A DNA stretch of 64,000 bases from Salinisphaera aquimarina (lineage in GTDB: Bacteria; Pseudomonadota; Gammaproteobacteria; Nevskiales; Salinisphaeraceae): the NCBI RefSeq assembly GCF_042643355.1, contig NZ_JBHRSS010000003.1, positions 434,001 through 498,000 on the forward strand, written 5' to 3'. The notes beneath the pieces were generated by a model. It saw only the letters and a program-made list of their open reading frames with translations, was not told the origin of the DNA and did no database searches. Numbering within the stretch: the stretch's first letter is position 1; each line of letters begins with the position of its first letter. The position numbers were made by a program, and so were the translations under genes. Below, piece after piece: positions 34,357 through 41,280 of the stretch.

Positions 34357-34695
34357 ATGAAAATGGTTACCGCCGTAATCAAACCTTTCCGCCTCGACGA
34401 CGTGCGCGAGGCACTGGCCGAGGTGGGCGTGCACGGCACGACCATGACCGAAGTCAAGGGATTCGGACGCCAGAAAGGCCACACCGAGCTCTATCGCGGC
34501 GCCGAGTACGCGGTGGATTTCCTGCCCAAGGTGAAGCTCGAAGTCGCGGTATCCGACGACCGGGTCGACGCGGTCGTGGAGGCGATCATCGATGCGGCCA
34601 AGACCGGTCAGATCGGCGACGGCAAGATCTTCGTTCACAGCCTGGAGCAGGTGGTGCGTATCCGCACCGGCGAAACCGACCGCGACGCGATCTAG
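34357..34695 (+). CDS. glnK: P-II nitrogen regulatory protein, copy 3
   Basis: This 112-residue P-II protein keeps Tyr51 in GHTELYRGAEY and the B-loop TGQIGDGKIF but is the most divergent of the three copies (MKMVTAVIKPFRLDD, VGVHGTTMTEVKG). AAGGAG precedes the ATG. It lies 58 bp after amt3 and probably forms a pair with it. The conserved T-loop means it could also interact with the other transporters in mixed trimers. Confidence 0.94.
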   Translation: MKMVTAVIKPFRLDDVREALAEVGVHGTTMTEVKGFGRQKGHTELYRGAEYAVDFLPKVKLEVAVSDDRVDAVVEAIIDAAKTGQIGDGKIFVHSLEQVVRIRTGETDRDAI

Positions 34696-34708
34696 CCAGC
34701 ACATCGCC

Positions 34709-34720
34709 GGGTTATAACCC
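34709..34720. promoter_or_regulatory. Perfect 12-bp palindrome upstream of fetA
   Basis: GGGTTATAACCC lies 21 bp before the fetA GTG start. It could be an operator over a -10-like TATAAC; no regulator can be named. Confidence 0.3.
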
Positions 34721-34741
34721 ACACACGCGCGCCGCGACGTC

Positions 34742-35353
34742 GTGAGTCTGTTTACGGCGCGCGCGCTGGCGATCGGCGCGATCGGCCCGCTGGAGTTCCA
34801 ACTCGCGGCCGGTCAGTGTCTTGCCCTGTCCGGACCCTCCGGCGCCGGCAAGACCCGGCTGCTGCGGGCGATGGCCGATCTCGACGCCCATCAGGGCGTG
34901 TGCCTGCTCGACGGTCGACCCGCCGCCGGATTCGCCGCGCCCGACTGGCGCCGACAGGTCATGTATCTGGCTGCGGAATCGGCCTGGTGGGCCGATACCC
35001 CGGCTGAACACCTGCCCGCCCTCGACGCGGACCTGAATGCCCGGTTGAGCGAACTCGGGCTCACACCCGAACTGATCACCAGGTCGCTGGCACAACTGTC
35101 GTCCGGCCAGCGACAACGTCTCGCGCTGCTGCGTCTGCTCGCCGGCCGGCCGCGGGTGCTATTGCTAGACGAGCCCACCGCCAATCTCGACGCCGACAAC
35201 GTGGCGCGCGTGGAACAGGCAATCGCCGCCTACTGTCGCGGGCAGGGCGCCTGCGCGGTGTGGGTCGGGCACGATATCGCGCAACTCGATCGTGTCGCGG
35301 GCGCACGCATCGGGCTCGACGCGATCGGTAATCCGATCGCCAGCGCATCCTGA
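34742..35353 (+). CDS. fetA: ABC transporter ATP-binding subunit, FetA/YbbL-like
   Basis: This 203-residue ATPase has Walker A GPSGAGKT, the signature LSSGQRQRLALLRLLAG, Walker B VLLLDEPTANLD and the switch His in VWVGHDIAQ. It pairs with the FetB-like permease downstream (1-bp gap). The E. coli pair FetAB exports iron and aids oxidative-stress resistance; related pairs have other proposed roles. The GTG start is the only one that gives an intact N-terminus and has no obvious ribosome site, so translation may depend on the upstream message. Confidence 0.85.
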   Translation: MSLFTARALAIGAIGPLEFQLAAGQCLALSGPSGAGKTRLLRAMADLDAHQGVCLLDGRPAAGFAAPDWRRQVMYLAAESAWWADTPAEHLPALDADLNARLSELGLTPELITRSLAQLSSGQRQRLALLRLLAGRPRVLLLDEPTANLDADNVARVEQAIAAYCRGQGACAVWVGHDIAQLDRVAGARIGLDAIGNPIASAS

Positions 35354-35354
35354 C

Positions 35355-36152
35355 ATGCAGCTGATTTCACTGTCGTTTTTCGATCTCGGCCTGGCCTCGA
35401 TTGCGGTGCTGGCGCTCGCCGCCACCCTCGTCATCATGCGGTTGGGGCTCGCTCGTACGCTGTTGATCGCCGCGCTGCGCACCACCGCGCAACTGGCGCT
35501 GGTCGGGCTGATCCTGGACGCGGTGTTCGCCCAGCGACAGCTGATCTGGATCGCGCTGATGGCACTGGTGATGCTACTGCTGGCGGGACGCGAAGCCGCG
35601 TCGCGCCAGAAACGCCGGTTTGTCGGCGGCTATGGCTTTGCCGCGGGCACCGCGTCGATGTTCCTGTCCGCCTTCGTCACCACCGTGGCCACACTGACGC
35701 TGGTGATCCGGGTCGAGCCCTGGTATACGCCGCAGTATGCGATTCCACTGCTGGGCATGCTGCTGGGCAACACCATGACCGGTATCGCGCTGGCGCTGGA
35801 TCGGCTGACCCAGGAGGTATGGCGCAGTGCGCCGGTGATCGAGACCCGACTGGCGCTGGGCGCCACCGCCGGCGAAGCGATCGGCGATATTCGCCGCGAC
35901 GCCATGCGCGCCGGCATGATTCCAATGCTCAACGCAATGGCGGCGGCCGGTATCATCAGCCTGCCCGGCATGATGACCGGCCAGATTCTGGCCGGCAGCC
36001 CGCCCTGGGACGCGGTGAAATATCAGATCCTGATCATGTTCCTGATCGCCGCGGGCACCGGCTTCGGCACCCTGCTGGCGGTGACCCTCGGCGCCCGACG
36101 GCTGTTCGACGAGCGTCATCGCCTGCGGCTGGATCGTCTGCGCGCCGCCTGA
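35355..36152 (+). CDS. fetB: ABC transporter permease, FetB/YbbM-like
   Basis: This 265-residue inner-membrane protein has about seven hydrophobic segments and the UPF0014 family motifs: RTTAQLALVGLIL, GNTMTGIALALDRL, the ETRLALGATAGEA coupling region and ISLPGMMTGQILAGSPP. It forms the transmembrane channel for the upstream ATPase. The ATG at 35355 is one base after the fetA stop. Confidence 0.9.
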   Translation: MQLISLSFFDLGLASIAVLALAATLVIMRLGLARTLLIAALRTTAQLALVGLILDAVFAQRQLIWIALMALVMLLLAGREAASRQKRRFVGGYGFAAGTASMFLSAFVTTVATLTLVIRVEPWYTPQYAIPLLGMLLGNTMTGIALALDRLTQEVWRSAPVIETRLALGATAGEAIGDIRRDAMRAGMIPMLNAMAAAGIISLPGMMTGQILAGSPPWDAVKYQILIMFLIAAGTGFGTLLAVTLGARRLFDERHRLRLDRLRAA

Positions 36153-36169
36153 GCGAGCGACGCTGCCCA

Positions 36170-37351
36170 TCAGGCCTGGGGGCTGAGCAACCGGCCGACG
36201 ATTTCCTTGCACCGCTGCCATACGCCGCGCCGACGCCAGGCCTGCAGATCGACCTGTTCGCAGCGGCCGCGATCGTGATCGAAATCGGCAGCCAGTTTGG
36301 CGAAGGTGGGCGCATCGATCACGCTCAGGGCGATTTCATCATCCTTGCCCATGGAGCGATGGTTGAAATTGGCCGACCCCACCACCGCGACCGCGTCGTC
36401 GAGCAGCACGATCTTGGCGTGCAGCATGGTCGGCTGAAAACGATACAGCTTGACGCCGGCCTCGAGCAGCGACTCGTAGGCGTCTTCGCCGGCCATGCGG
36501 GCCACCGCGGAATCGGTATAGGGGCCAGGCATCAGGATCTCGATATCGACACCGCGCCGTGCGGCGTTGCAGAGCATGTCGATGGTGGCACGATCGGGCA
36601 CGAAATAACCGGTGGTCACACGCAGGCGCTTGCGCGCGATGCTGATGACCAGCCGCAGCAGCGTGGCGATGTCGCTGTAATTGACCGCCGCCGATGTGCG
36701 CAGGACCTGGATCGCGGCGTCGCCGGCCGGCTCGGCGGCGGGCAGCAGCCAGCGATCCTCGAAGCCACGCGCGCCCGACTCGATCCAGTTCGACACGAAA
36801 GCGCCGCGCAGCCCGTCCAGCACCGGCCCCTGCAGCTGGAAGTGGGTCTCGCGCCATTCCTGTGGATTGCGCGCGTCGCCGTCCCATTCGGCGGCAATGC
36901 CGACGCCGCCGGTAAAGCCTATTTCGTTGTCGACGAGCAAAATCTTGCGATGAGTTCGGTTATCGATCTGCCAGAAGCGCCAGCGCGCGGTGGGCCGGAA
37001 CCACTGTACATCGGCGCCCGCGCCCTCGAGCTGTTCGAGTACGGCATCGGGCATGCTGTGGGCGCCGAAGGCATCCAGCAGCACGCGCACGCGCACGCCG
37101 GCACGGGCGCGCTCGGCCAGTACGTTGCCAAAACGCTCGGCGACGTCGCCCTGCCAGTAGATGAAGGTCAGAAAATCGATCGACTCGCGCGCGCCCTCGA
37201 CCGCCGCGATCATCGCCGGAAATATCTCACGGCCGTTGACGAGCCGCTCCACCCGATTGCCGTCGGTAAACGGAATGCCCAGCGTGCCCTCGAGCGCGCG
37301 GCGATATGCCTGCGGGTCCGCTAGCTCGGGTCCGGTATCGTTTTCGCTCAT
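36170..37351 (-). CDS. clsB: Cardiolipin synthase (phospholipase D family, ClsB-like)
   Basis: This 393-residue cytoplasmic or peripheral membrane enzyme has two HKD motifs: HRKILLVD (with THRK) in the first half and HAKIVLLDD in the second (FNHRSMGKDDE follows). It has no N-terminal membrane helices, as in ClsB. It makes cardiolipin from phosphatidylglycerol and a second phospholipid. The ATG at 37351 overlaps the stop of the upstream glycosyltransferase by 4 bp (ATGA). A longer in-frame ORF to 37840 runs antisense to nothing useful and overlaps the glycosyltransferase, so it was not used. Confidence 0.87.
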   Translation of the reverse strand: MSENDTGPELADPQAYRRALEGTLGIPFTDGNRVERLVNGREIFPAMIAAVEGARESIDFLTFIYWQGDVAERFGNVLAERARAGVRVRVLLDAFGAHSMPDAVLEQLEGAGADVQWFRPTARWRFWQIDNRTHRKILLVDNEIGFTGGVGIAAEWDGDARNPQEWRETHFQLQGPVLDGLRGAFVSNWIESGARGFEDRWLLPAAEPAGDAAIQVLRTSAAVNYSDIATLLRLVISIARKRLRVTTGYFVPDRATIDMLCNAARRGVDIEILMPGPYTDSAVARMAGEDAYESLLEAGVKLYRFQPTMLHAKIVLLDDAVAVVGSANFNHRSMGKDDEIALSVIDAPTFAKLAADFDHDRGRCEQVDLQAWRRRGVWQRCKEIVGRLLSPQA

Positions 37352-38373
37352 TCGAAGGGCCTTACTCGTTCTCGCAGCCAACACCCTAACTGCAATGGTC
37401 CGAAAATGAGCATTGCCAGAATCAGCATCAACAGCGCCTGCCCCGGCACATGCACGATCAACGGCCGCAGCCAGCGATCGTGCAGGCCCAGAAACACACG
37501 CCGGCGCGCGCCCAGTACCGGCGCCAGCGCCACATCGACGGCCAGAAAGGGCTGCCAGCTTTCGGCCAGCGCAATACCGGCCATGCGCCAGCACACGCGG
37601 ATGCTCGCGCGCGCCCCGCAGCGGCGCATCAACTCGCGCAGCAGGCGGAAGTAAGGCATCAGCGCCAGACGCCGGGTATCCCGCTGGCGCGAATAGACAG
37701 CCGGCGCCTGTTCGAAGAACGCCGGCACGCGGGCCAGATGCATCGCCATGATCAGCGCCATCAGCAGATAGCGCGAATACTCGCCCTCGCGCCGAAAACG
37801 CCGCGCCGAGGTGACCAGCTCGTGCTCCAGCAGGAGCCAACGGCCGCGCCCCTCGATCGCGGCGGCCATGCGCTGGTCTTCCAGAAACGCCATGCCGGTA
37901 TCGAAGCCACCGATGGCTGCGAACAGATCACGGTGCAGCACCAGCCCCTGATCGCCGTTGATGGTATGACGGCGCCCGCTCGCGGTCTTGGCTTCCAGAT
38001 AGCGATAGAAAAACCCTCGCCGGTTGCCGCAGCCGCTGAAACGCAACGGGAAATGCCCGGCACTGTCTGCCGCCCCGGCGGCCATCAACTGCCGGATCGC
38101 GCCGGCGAGCTGATCGGTACGGGTCAGCCGGCTGTCGGCGTGCAGAAAACACAGCCAGTCGCTCGTGGCGACGGCAGCGCCCGCGTTCATCTGCACACCG
38201 CGTCCGGCGGGCGACTCGATGACGGTGGCACCCGCTGCGCTTGCGCGTTCCCGGCTGGTGTCGGTCGAGCCGCCATCGGCCACCACGATCTGCAGCCGGA
38301 CACCGCGCTGGGCGTGCAGATCGGCGATCAGCGCGCCCAGCGCTTCGGCCTCGTCGATGACCGGTAAGACCAC
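37348..38373 (-). CDS. Family 2 glycosyltransferase (TIGR04283-like)
   Basis: This protein of about 341 residues begins with the GT-A domain: VVLPVIDEAEALGAL, VVADGGSTDTS, RGVQMNAGA and the metal site FLHADSRL. Two or three C-terminal hydrophobic segments (VPGQALLMLILAMLIF) anchor it to the membrane. TIGR04283 members are linked to arsenosugar or lipid glycosylation. The GTG at 38373 is 23 bp past the yheT stop, and the true start could be slightly upstream. Overlap with clsB suggests a role in membrane lipid modification. Confidence 0.8.
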   Translation of the reverse strand: MVLPVIDEAEALGALIADLHAQRGVRLQIVVADGGSTDTSRERASAAGATVIESPAGRGVQMNAGAAVATSDWLCFLHADSRLTRTDQLAGAIRQLMAAGAADSAGHFPLRFSGCGNRRGFFYRYLEAKTASGRRHTINGDQGLVLHRDLFAAIGGFDTGMAFLEDQRMAAAIEGRGRWLLLEHELVTSARRFRREGEYSRYLLMALIMAMHLARVPAFFEQAPAVYSRQRDTRRLALMPYFRLLRELMRRCGARASIRVCWRMAGIALAESWQPFLAVDVALAPVLGARRRVFLGLHDRWLRPLIVHVPGQALLMLILAMLIFGPLQLGCWLRERVRPFE

Positions 38374-38396
38374 GGCGATCGACGGATCGCTTGCGA

Positions 38397-39413
38397 TCAG
38401 CCGGCTTCCTGGGTGGTATCGCCCTGCGAGCAGCGCTCGAAATCAGGCATGTGCTGCTGCAGGAACGCCGGAATACGCCGCTCGAGCCAGTAGACCGGCT
38501 CACCGAACCGGCCGGCGGCGACGAAACCGACATGGCCGCCATGGGACGACAGCTCGAAGCGGATCGCGGACGACAGATCCGCTTGCGTGGGAATGATCGC
38601 GGGGGTCATGAACGGATCGTCCTCGGCGTGCAGAATCAGCGTCGGCGTACGGATATGCTTGAGAAACGGGCGACTGCTGGAGCGCGCGTAATAGTCGTCG
38701 GCATCCTTGAAGCCGTTGAGCGGCGCGGTCACGGCATTGTCGAAGGACGGAAAATCGCGCAGCGTCTTGAAGTCCGGCCGCGGATACGGCGCTTCCATCA
38801 CGCTGAACTTGTGCTCGTAGGCTTCGCGCAGGCCGTTGATCATGTGGGCCTGGTAGACGCGCGACAGCCCGTGCTGGATCGCCTCGGCGCAGCATTTGAG
38901 ATCGTAGGGTGAGGACACGGCGACGGCACAGGCCAGCGGCGCATGGCGCCCCTGCTCGCCCAGATACTTGAGCAGCACGTTACCGCCCAGCGAATAACCC
39001 ACCGCGGCCAGCGAGGCGCGTGGGAAACGTTGCCGGACGTGCTGCACGACCGTATCCAGGTCGCCGGTCTCTCCCGAATGATAGCTGCGCGGCAGGCGAT
39101 TGGGTTCGGCCGCGCCGCGGAAATGCAGCAGCACGCCGCGCGCGTCCCGGGCGTCGGCCTGACGCAGCAGACCGCGCGCATACTTGGATTCGAGCGAGCC
39201 GTTGAGGCCGTGCAGCACGATCACCACCGGGGCATCGTCAGCGAGACCGCGCTCGGGCAGCCAGGACAGATCCAGAAAATCGCCGTCGTCGAGTTCGAGG
39301 CGCTCGCGCTCGATCTCGAGCGGCGGCGAGGGCCGGAGCTTGGATGCGAAAACCGTCTGGGCGTGCGCGTTGCGCAACCAGAACGCCGGGTTGAAATCGC
39401 TACGAGTCAGCAT
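38397..39413 (-). CDS. yheT: YheT-family alpha/beta hydrolase
   Basis: This 338-residue hydrolase has the family N-terminus FNPAFWLRNAHAQTV, the nucleophile elbow GYSLGGN, a catalytic Asp in LHAEDDPF and His in SSHGGHVGF. YheT proteins are predicted esterases of unknown substrate. It is first in an operon with the glycosyltransferase and clsB. A minus-strand -10 box TATAAT is present about 51 bp upstream, inside the palindrome at 39455-39473; no clear ribosome site is seen. Confidence 0.88.
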   Translation of the reverse strand: MLTRSDFNPAFWLRNAHAQTVFASKLRPSPPLEIERERLELDDGDFLDLSWLPERGLADDAPVVIVLHGLNGSLESKYARGLLRQADARDARGVLLHFRGAAEPNRLPRSYHSGETGDLDTVVQHVRQRFPRASLAAVGYSLGGNVLLKYLGEQGRHAPLACAVAVSSPYDLKCCAEAIQHGLSRVYQAHMINGLREAYEHKFSVMEAPYPRPDFKTLRDFPSFDNAVTAPLNGFKDADDYYARSSSRPFLKHIRTPTLILHAEDDPFMTPAIIPTQADLSSAIRFELSSHGGHVGFVAAGRFGEPVYWLERRIPAFLQQHMPDFERCSQGDTTQEAG

Positions 39414-39454
39414 GGAGGAATTCTAACCGACGGTTCGTGCAGAACCGATGACAT

Positions 39455-39473
39455 GATGTATGCATTATACATC
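39455..39473 (-). promoter_or_regulatory. Palindrome with -10 box upstream of yheT
   Basis: GATGTAT-GCATT-ATACATC is a perfect 7-bp inverted repeat. On the minus strand it contains TATAAT (39464-39469), a consensus -10 element for the yheT operon; the -35 region is weak. An operator overlapping the promoter is possible. Confidence 0.4.
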
Positions 39474-39475
39474 GG

Positions 39476-40189
39476 CTACCGTGTCAGCATGTCCTTGAGA
39501 TAACCGCGACCAAGATGCCCCATCTGCCGCTGGATCCAGGCCGAATGTCTTTGCACATAAGGACCGGGCGAGGCGGCATCATAGCGCTCGGGGGCCGGCA
39601 ATACCGCCGCGAGCGCAGCGCACTGGCCGGTACTCAATTGCGCGGCCGTGGTGCCGAACAGGCGGTCGGCCGCGGCGCCGACACCGAAAACGCGGTCATC
39701 GAACTGGGCGATATTAAGATAGACCTCGAGGATGCGCCGCTTGGACCAGAGCACCTCCATCCACACGGTGATATAGGCCTCGATGGCTTTGCGCACATAG
39801 CTCTTGGCCGGCCACAGAAACAGGTTCTTGGCGGTCTGCTGGGTGATCGTGCTGGCACCGCGGATGGTGCCGCCCTCGGCATTGTCGGCGAGCGCATCGC
39901 CGATCGCCGACCACACAAAGCCGTGATGTGTCGGGAACGTCTGATCCTCGGCCGCGACCGCGGCCAGCGGCATGCACGCCGCGATCTCGTCCATGTCCGC
40001 CCATTTGTAGAAGAGGGTCGGACCGGTCGAACCCTGCGCCCGTTCGGTCTCGAAATGCACCCGGAGCATATATGCCGTGACCGGCGGATTGACCCATCGA
40101 AACAGCAGCACGATAACCGCCGGCGCGAGTGCGATCGCGACGACGGCTATCAATACATAGCGCAGGAATCGATTTCTGAGGAAGATCAA
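39476..40189 (-). CDS. mtgA: Monofunctional biosynthetic peptidoglycan transglycosylase
   Basis: This 237-residue GT51 enzyme has a single N-terminal membrane helix (about 10-32). Motif 1 is AAEDQTFPTHHGF with the catalytic Glu, followed by GGTIRGASTITQQTAKNLFLW (GASTITQQ in place of the more common GGSTITQQ) and RRILEVYLNIAQF. It polymerises lipid II glycan strands on the periplasmic face. The apparent TTG start at 40189 overlaps the stop of the upstream YSC84-like gene (TTGA), implying coupled translation. Confidence 0.92.
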   Translation of the reverse strand: MIFLRNRFLRYVLIAVVAIALAPAVIVLLFRWVNPPVTAYMLRVHFETERAQGSTGPTLFYKWADMDEIAACMPLAAVAAEDQTFPTHHGFVWSAIGDALADNAEGGTIRGASTITQQTAKNLFLWPAKSYVRKAIEAYITVWMEVLWSKRRILEVYLNIAQFDDRVFGVGAAADRLFGTTAAQLSTGQCAALAAVLPAPERYDAASPGPYVQRHSAWIQRQMGHLGRGYLKDMLTR

Positions 40190-41154
40190 TAGTTGCTGTT
40201 GCCACCACTGCCGTAGTTGCTGCTACCGCTGTTCTGGCTGCCACTGTTCTGGTTGTTGTTATTGCCGCCGCTGGCGCCGTCGTTGTCCTGAGCATCGTAG
40301 TTGCCCTGCTGCACGGTCACACCGCTGCCGCTATCGTAGGGCTGGGCCTGGCCTCGGCCGTTGATATCGCTCGTGCCGCCGGAGCCGCTGGTGCTGCTAC
40401 CCTGGCCCGAATTGGTCGATTCCATGCTCGTGCCCTGCGTGGCAGCGGCGCGATCAAAATCGTCGGAGGCCGGCATGTAGCGGTCCAGCGTATAGACGAA
40501 GCGCTGCCCGGGCTGCGGAATGGCCGAGTGATTGTTGCTGCGCAGAATGCTGAGCGCGTCGATACCGGCCTTGTCGTAGAACAGCCAGTTGGCATCGCGA
40601 TCGATACCGATCTTGCCGCCTTCCAGCGACACACCGGCGAACAGGCCACGTGCGCGCGAATAGGAATAGACCTCGGCGTCGAAGCCCAGGTTGGTGGCGG
40701 CACCGGCACTGCGCCCGACCGGGCCGGCCGCGACGGCGGCGTCGGCGCCCAGGCTGATCTGGCCGCTGGCGATCTTGTCGATGCTGCGCTGGGTCTTGAA
40801 CACCAGAATGATGTCCGACGACGAGGCGCCGATCTGCCAGCCGATGGAGCCGCCAGTCAGGGTCACGAAGGTGGGGTTCGACCAGCTGCCGTCGGCGGTA
40901 CGCACCGACAGCACGCCCTTGCCTCGGCGTCCGCCGAGCACGAAGCCGACCTTGAGTACGCTCGGGATAACGGCGATGCCGTAGGCCTGACCCAGCAGGG
41001 CCGGCGGAATCGCGTTCTCGGGAATATCCACGAACTGGCGCACCACGGTGGTGGCATCGTCGAGTTTCTGTTCCTGCTCGGAGGCTGCCAAGGCCGCGCT
41101 GGAGGTGGCGAGCATCGTCACGGTCGCCAGTAGCGCCGTCATCCATTGTTTCAT
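40186..41154 (-). CDS. YSC84-related lipid-binding protein with low-complexity tail
   Basis: This 322-residue exported protein has a signal peptide (MKQWMTALLATVTMLATSSA, cleavage near ALA) and a YSC84/SYLF domain at about 45-240 (LLGQAYGIAVIPSVLKVGF, GVLSVRTADGSW, LTGGSIGWQIGASSSDIIL). SYLF domains bind phosphoinositides or other lipids. The last 75 residues are Ser/Gly/Asn/Gln-rich with repeats such as GGNNNNQNSGSQNSGSS and are probably disordered. The ATG at 41154 follows AAGGGGAAG. It overlaps mtgA, suggesting a cell-envelope role. Confidence 0.85.
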   Translation of the reverse strand: MKQWMTALLATVTMLATSSAALAASEQEQKLDDATTVVRQFVDIPENAIPPALLGQAYGIAVIPSVLKVGFVLGGRRGKGVLSVRTADGSWSNPTFVTLTGGSIGWQIGASSSDIILVFKTQRSIDKIASGQISLGADAAVAAGPVGRSAGAATNLGFDAEVYSYSRARGLFAGVSLEGGKIGIDRDANWLFYDKAGIDALSILRSNNHSAIPQPGQRFVYTLDRYMPASDDFDRAAATQGTSMESTNSGQGSSTSGSGGTSDINGRGQAQPYDSGSGVTVQQGNYDAQDNDGASGGNNNNQNSGSQNSGSSNYGSGGNSNY

Positions 41155-41280
41155 CTGTGCTTCCCCTTGATTGGGATCATTGGCCGGCGTACCGGCGATA
41201 ACCTGATGTGAGCGTCCACGAAAGGACTCTGCGCGATCAGACCACCGCGGCAACAGCAGGTTCCAATGCGATGCACGCGG

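Noticed and set aside
36170..37840. Longer 556-codon version of clsB
   Set aside because: The N-terminal extension overlaps the glycosyltransferase gene in another frame and has no conserved sequence; the ATGA-coupled start at 37351 gives the family length.
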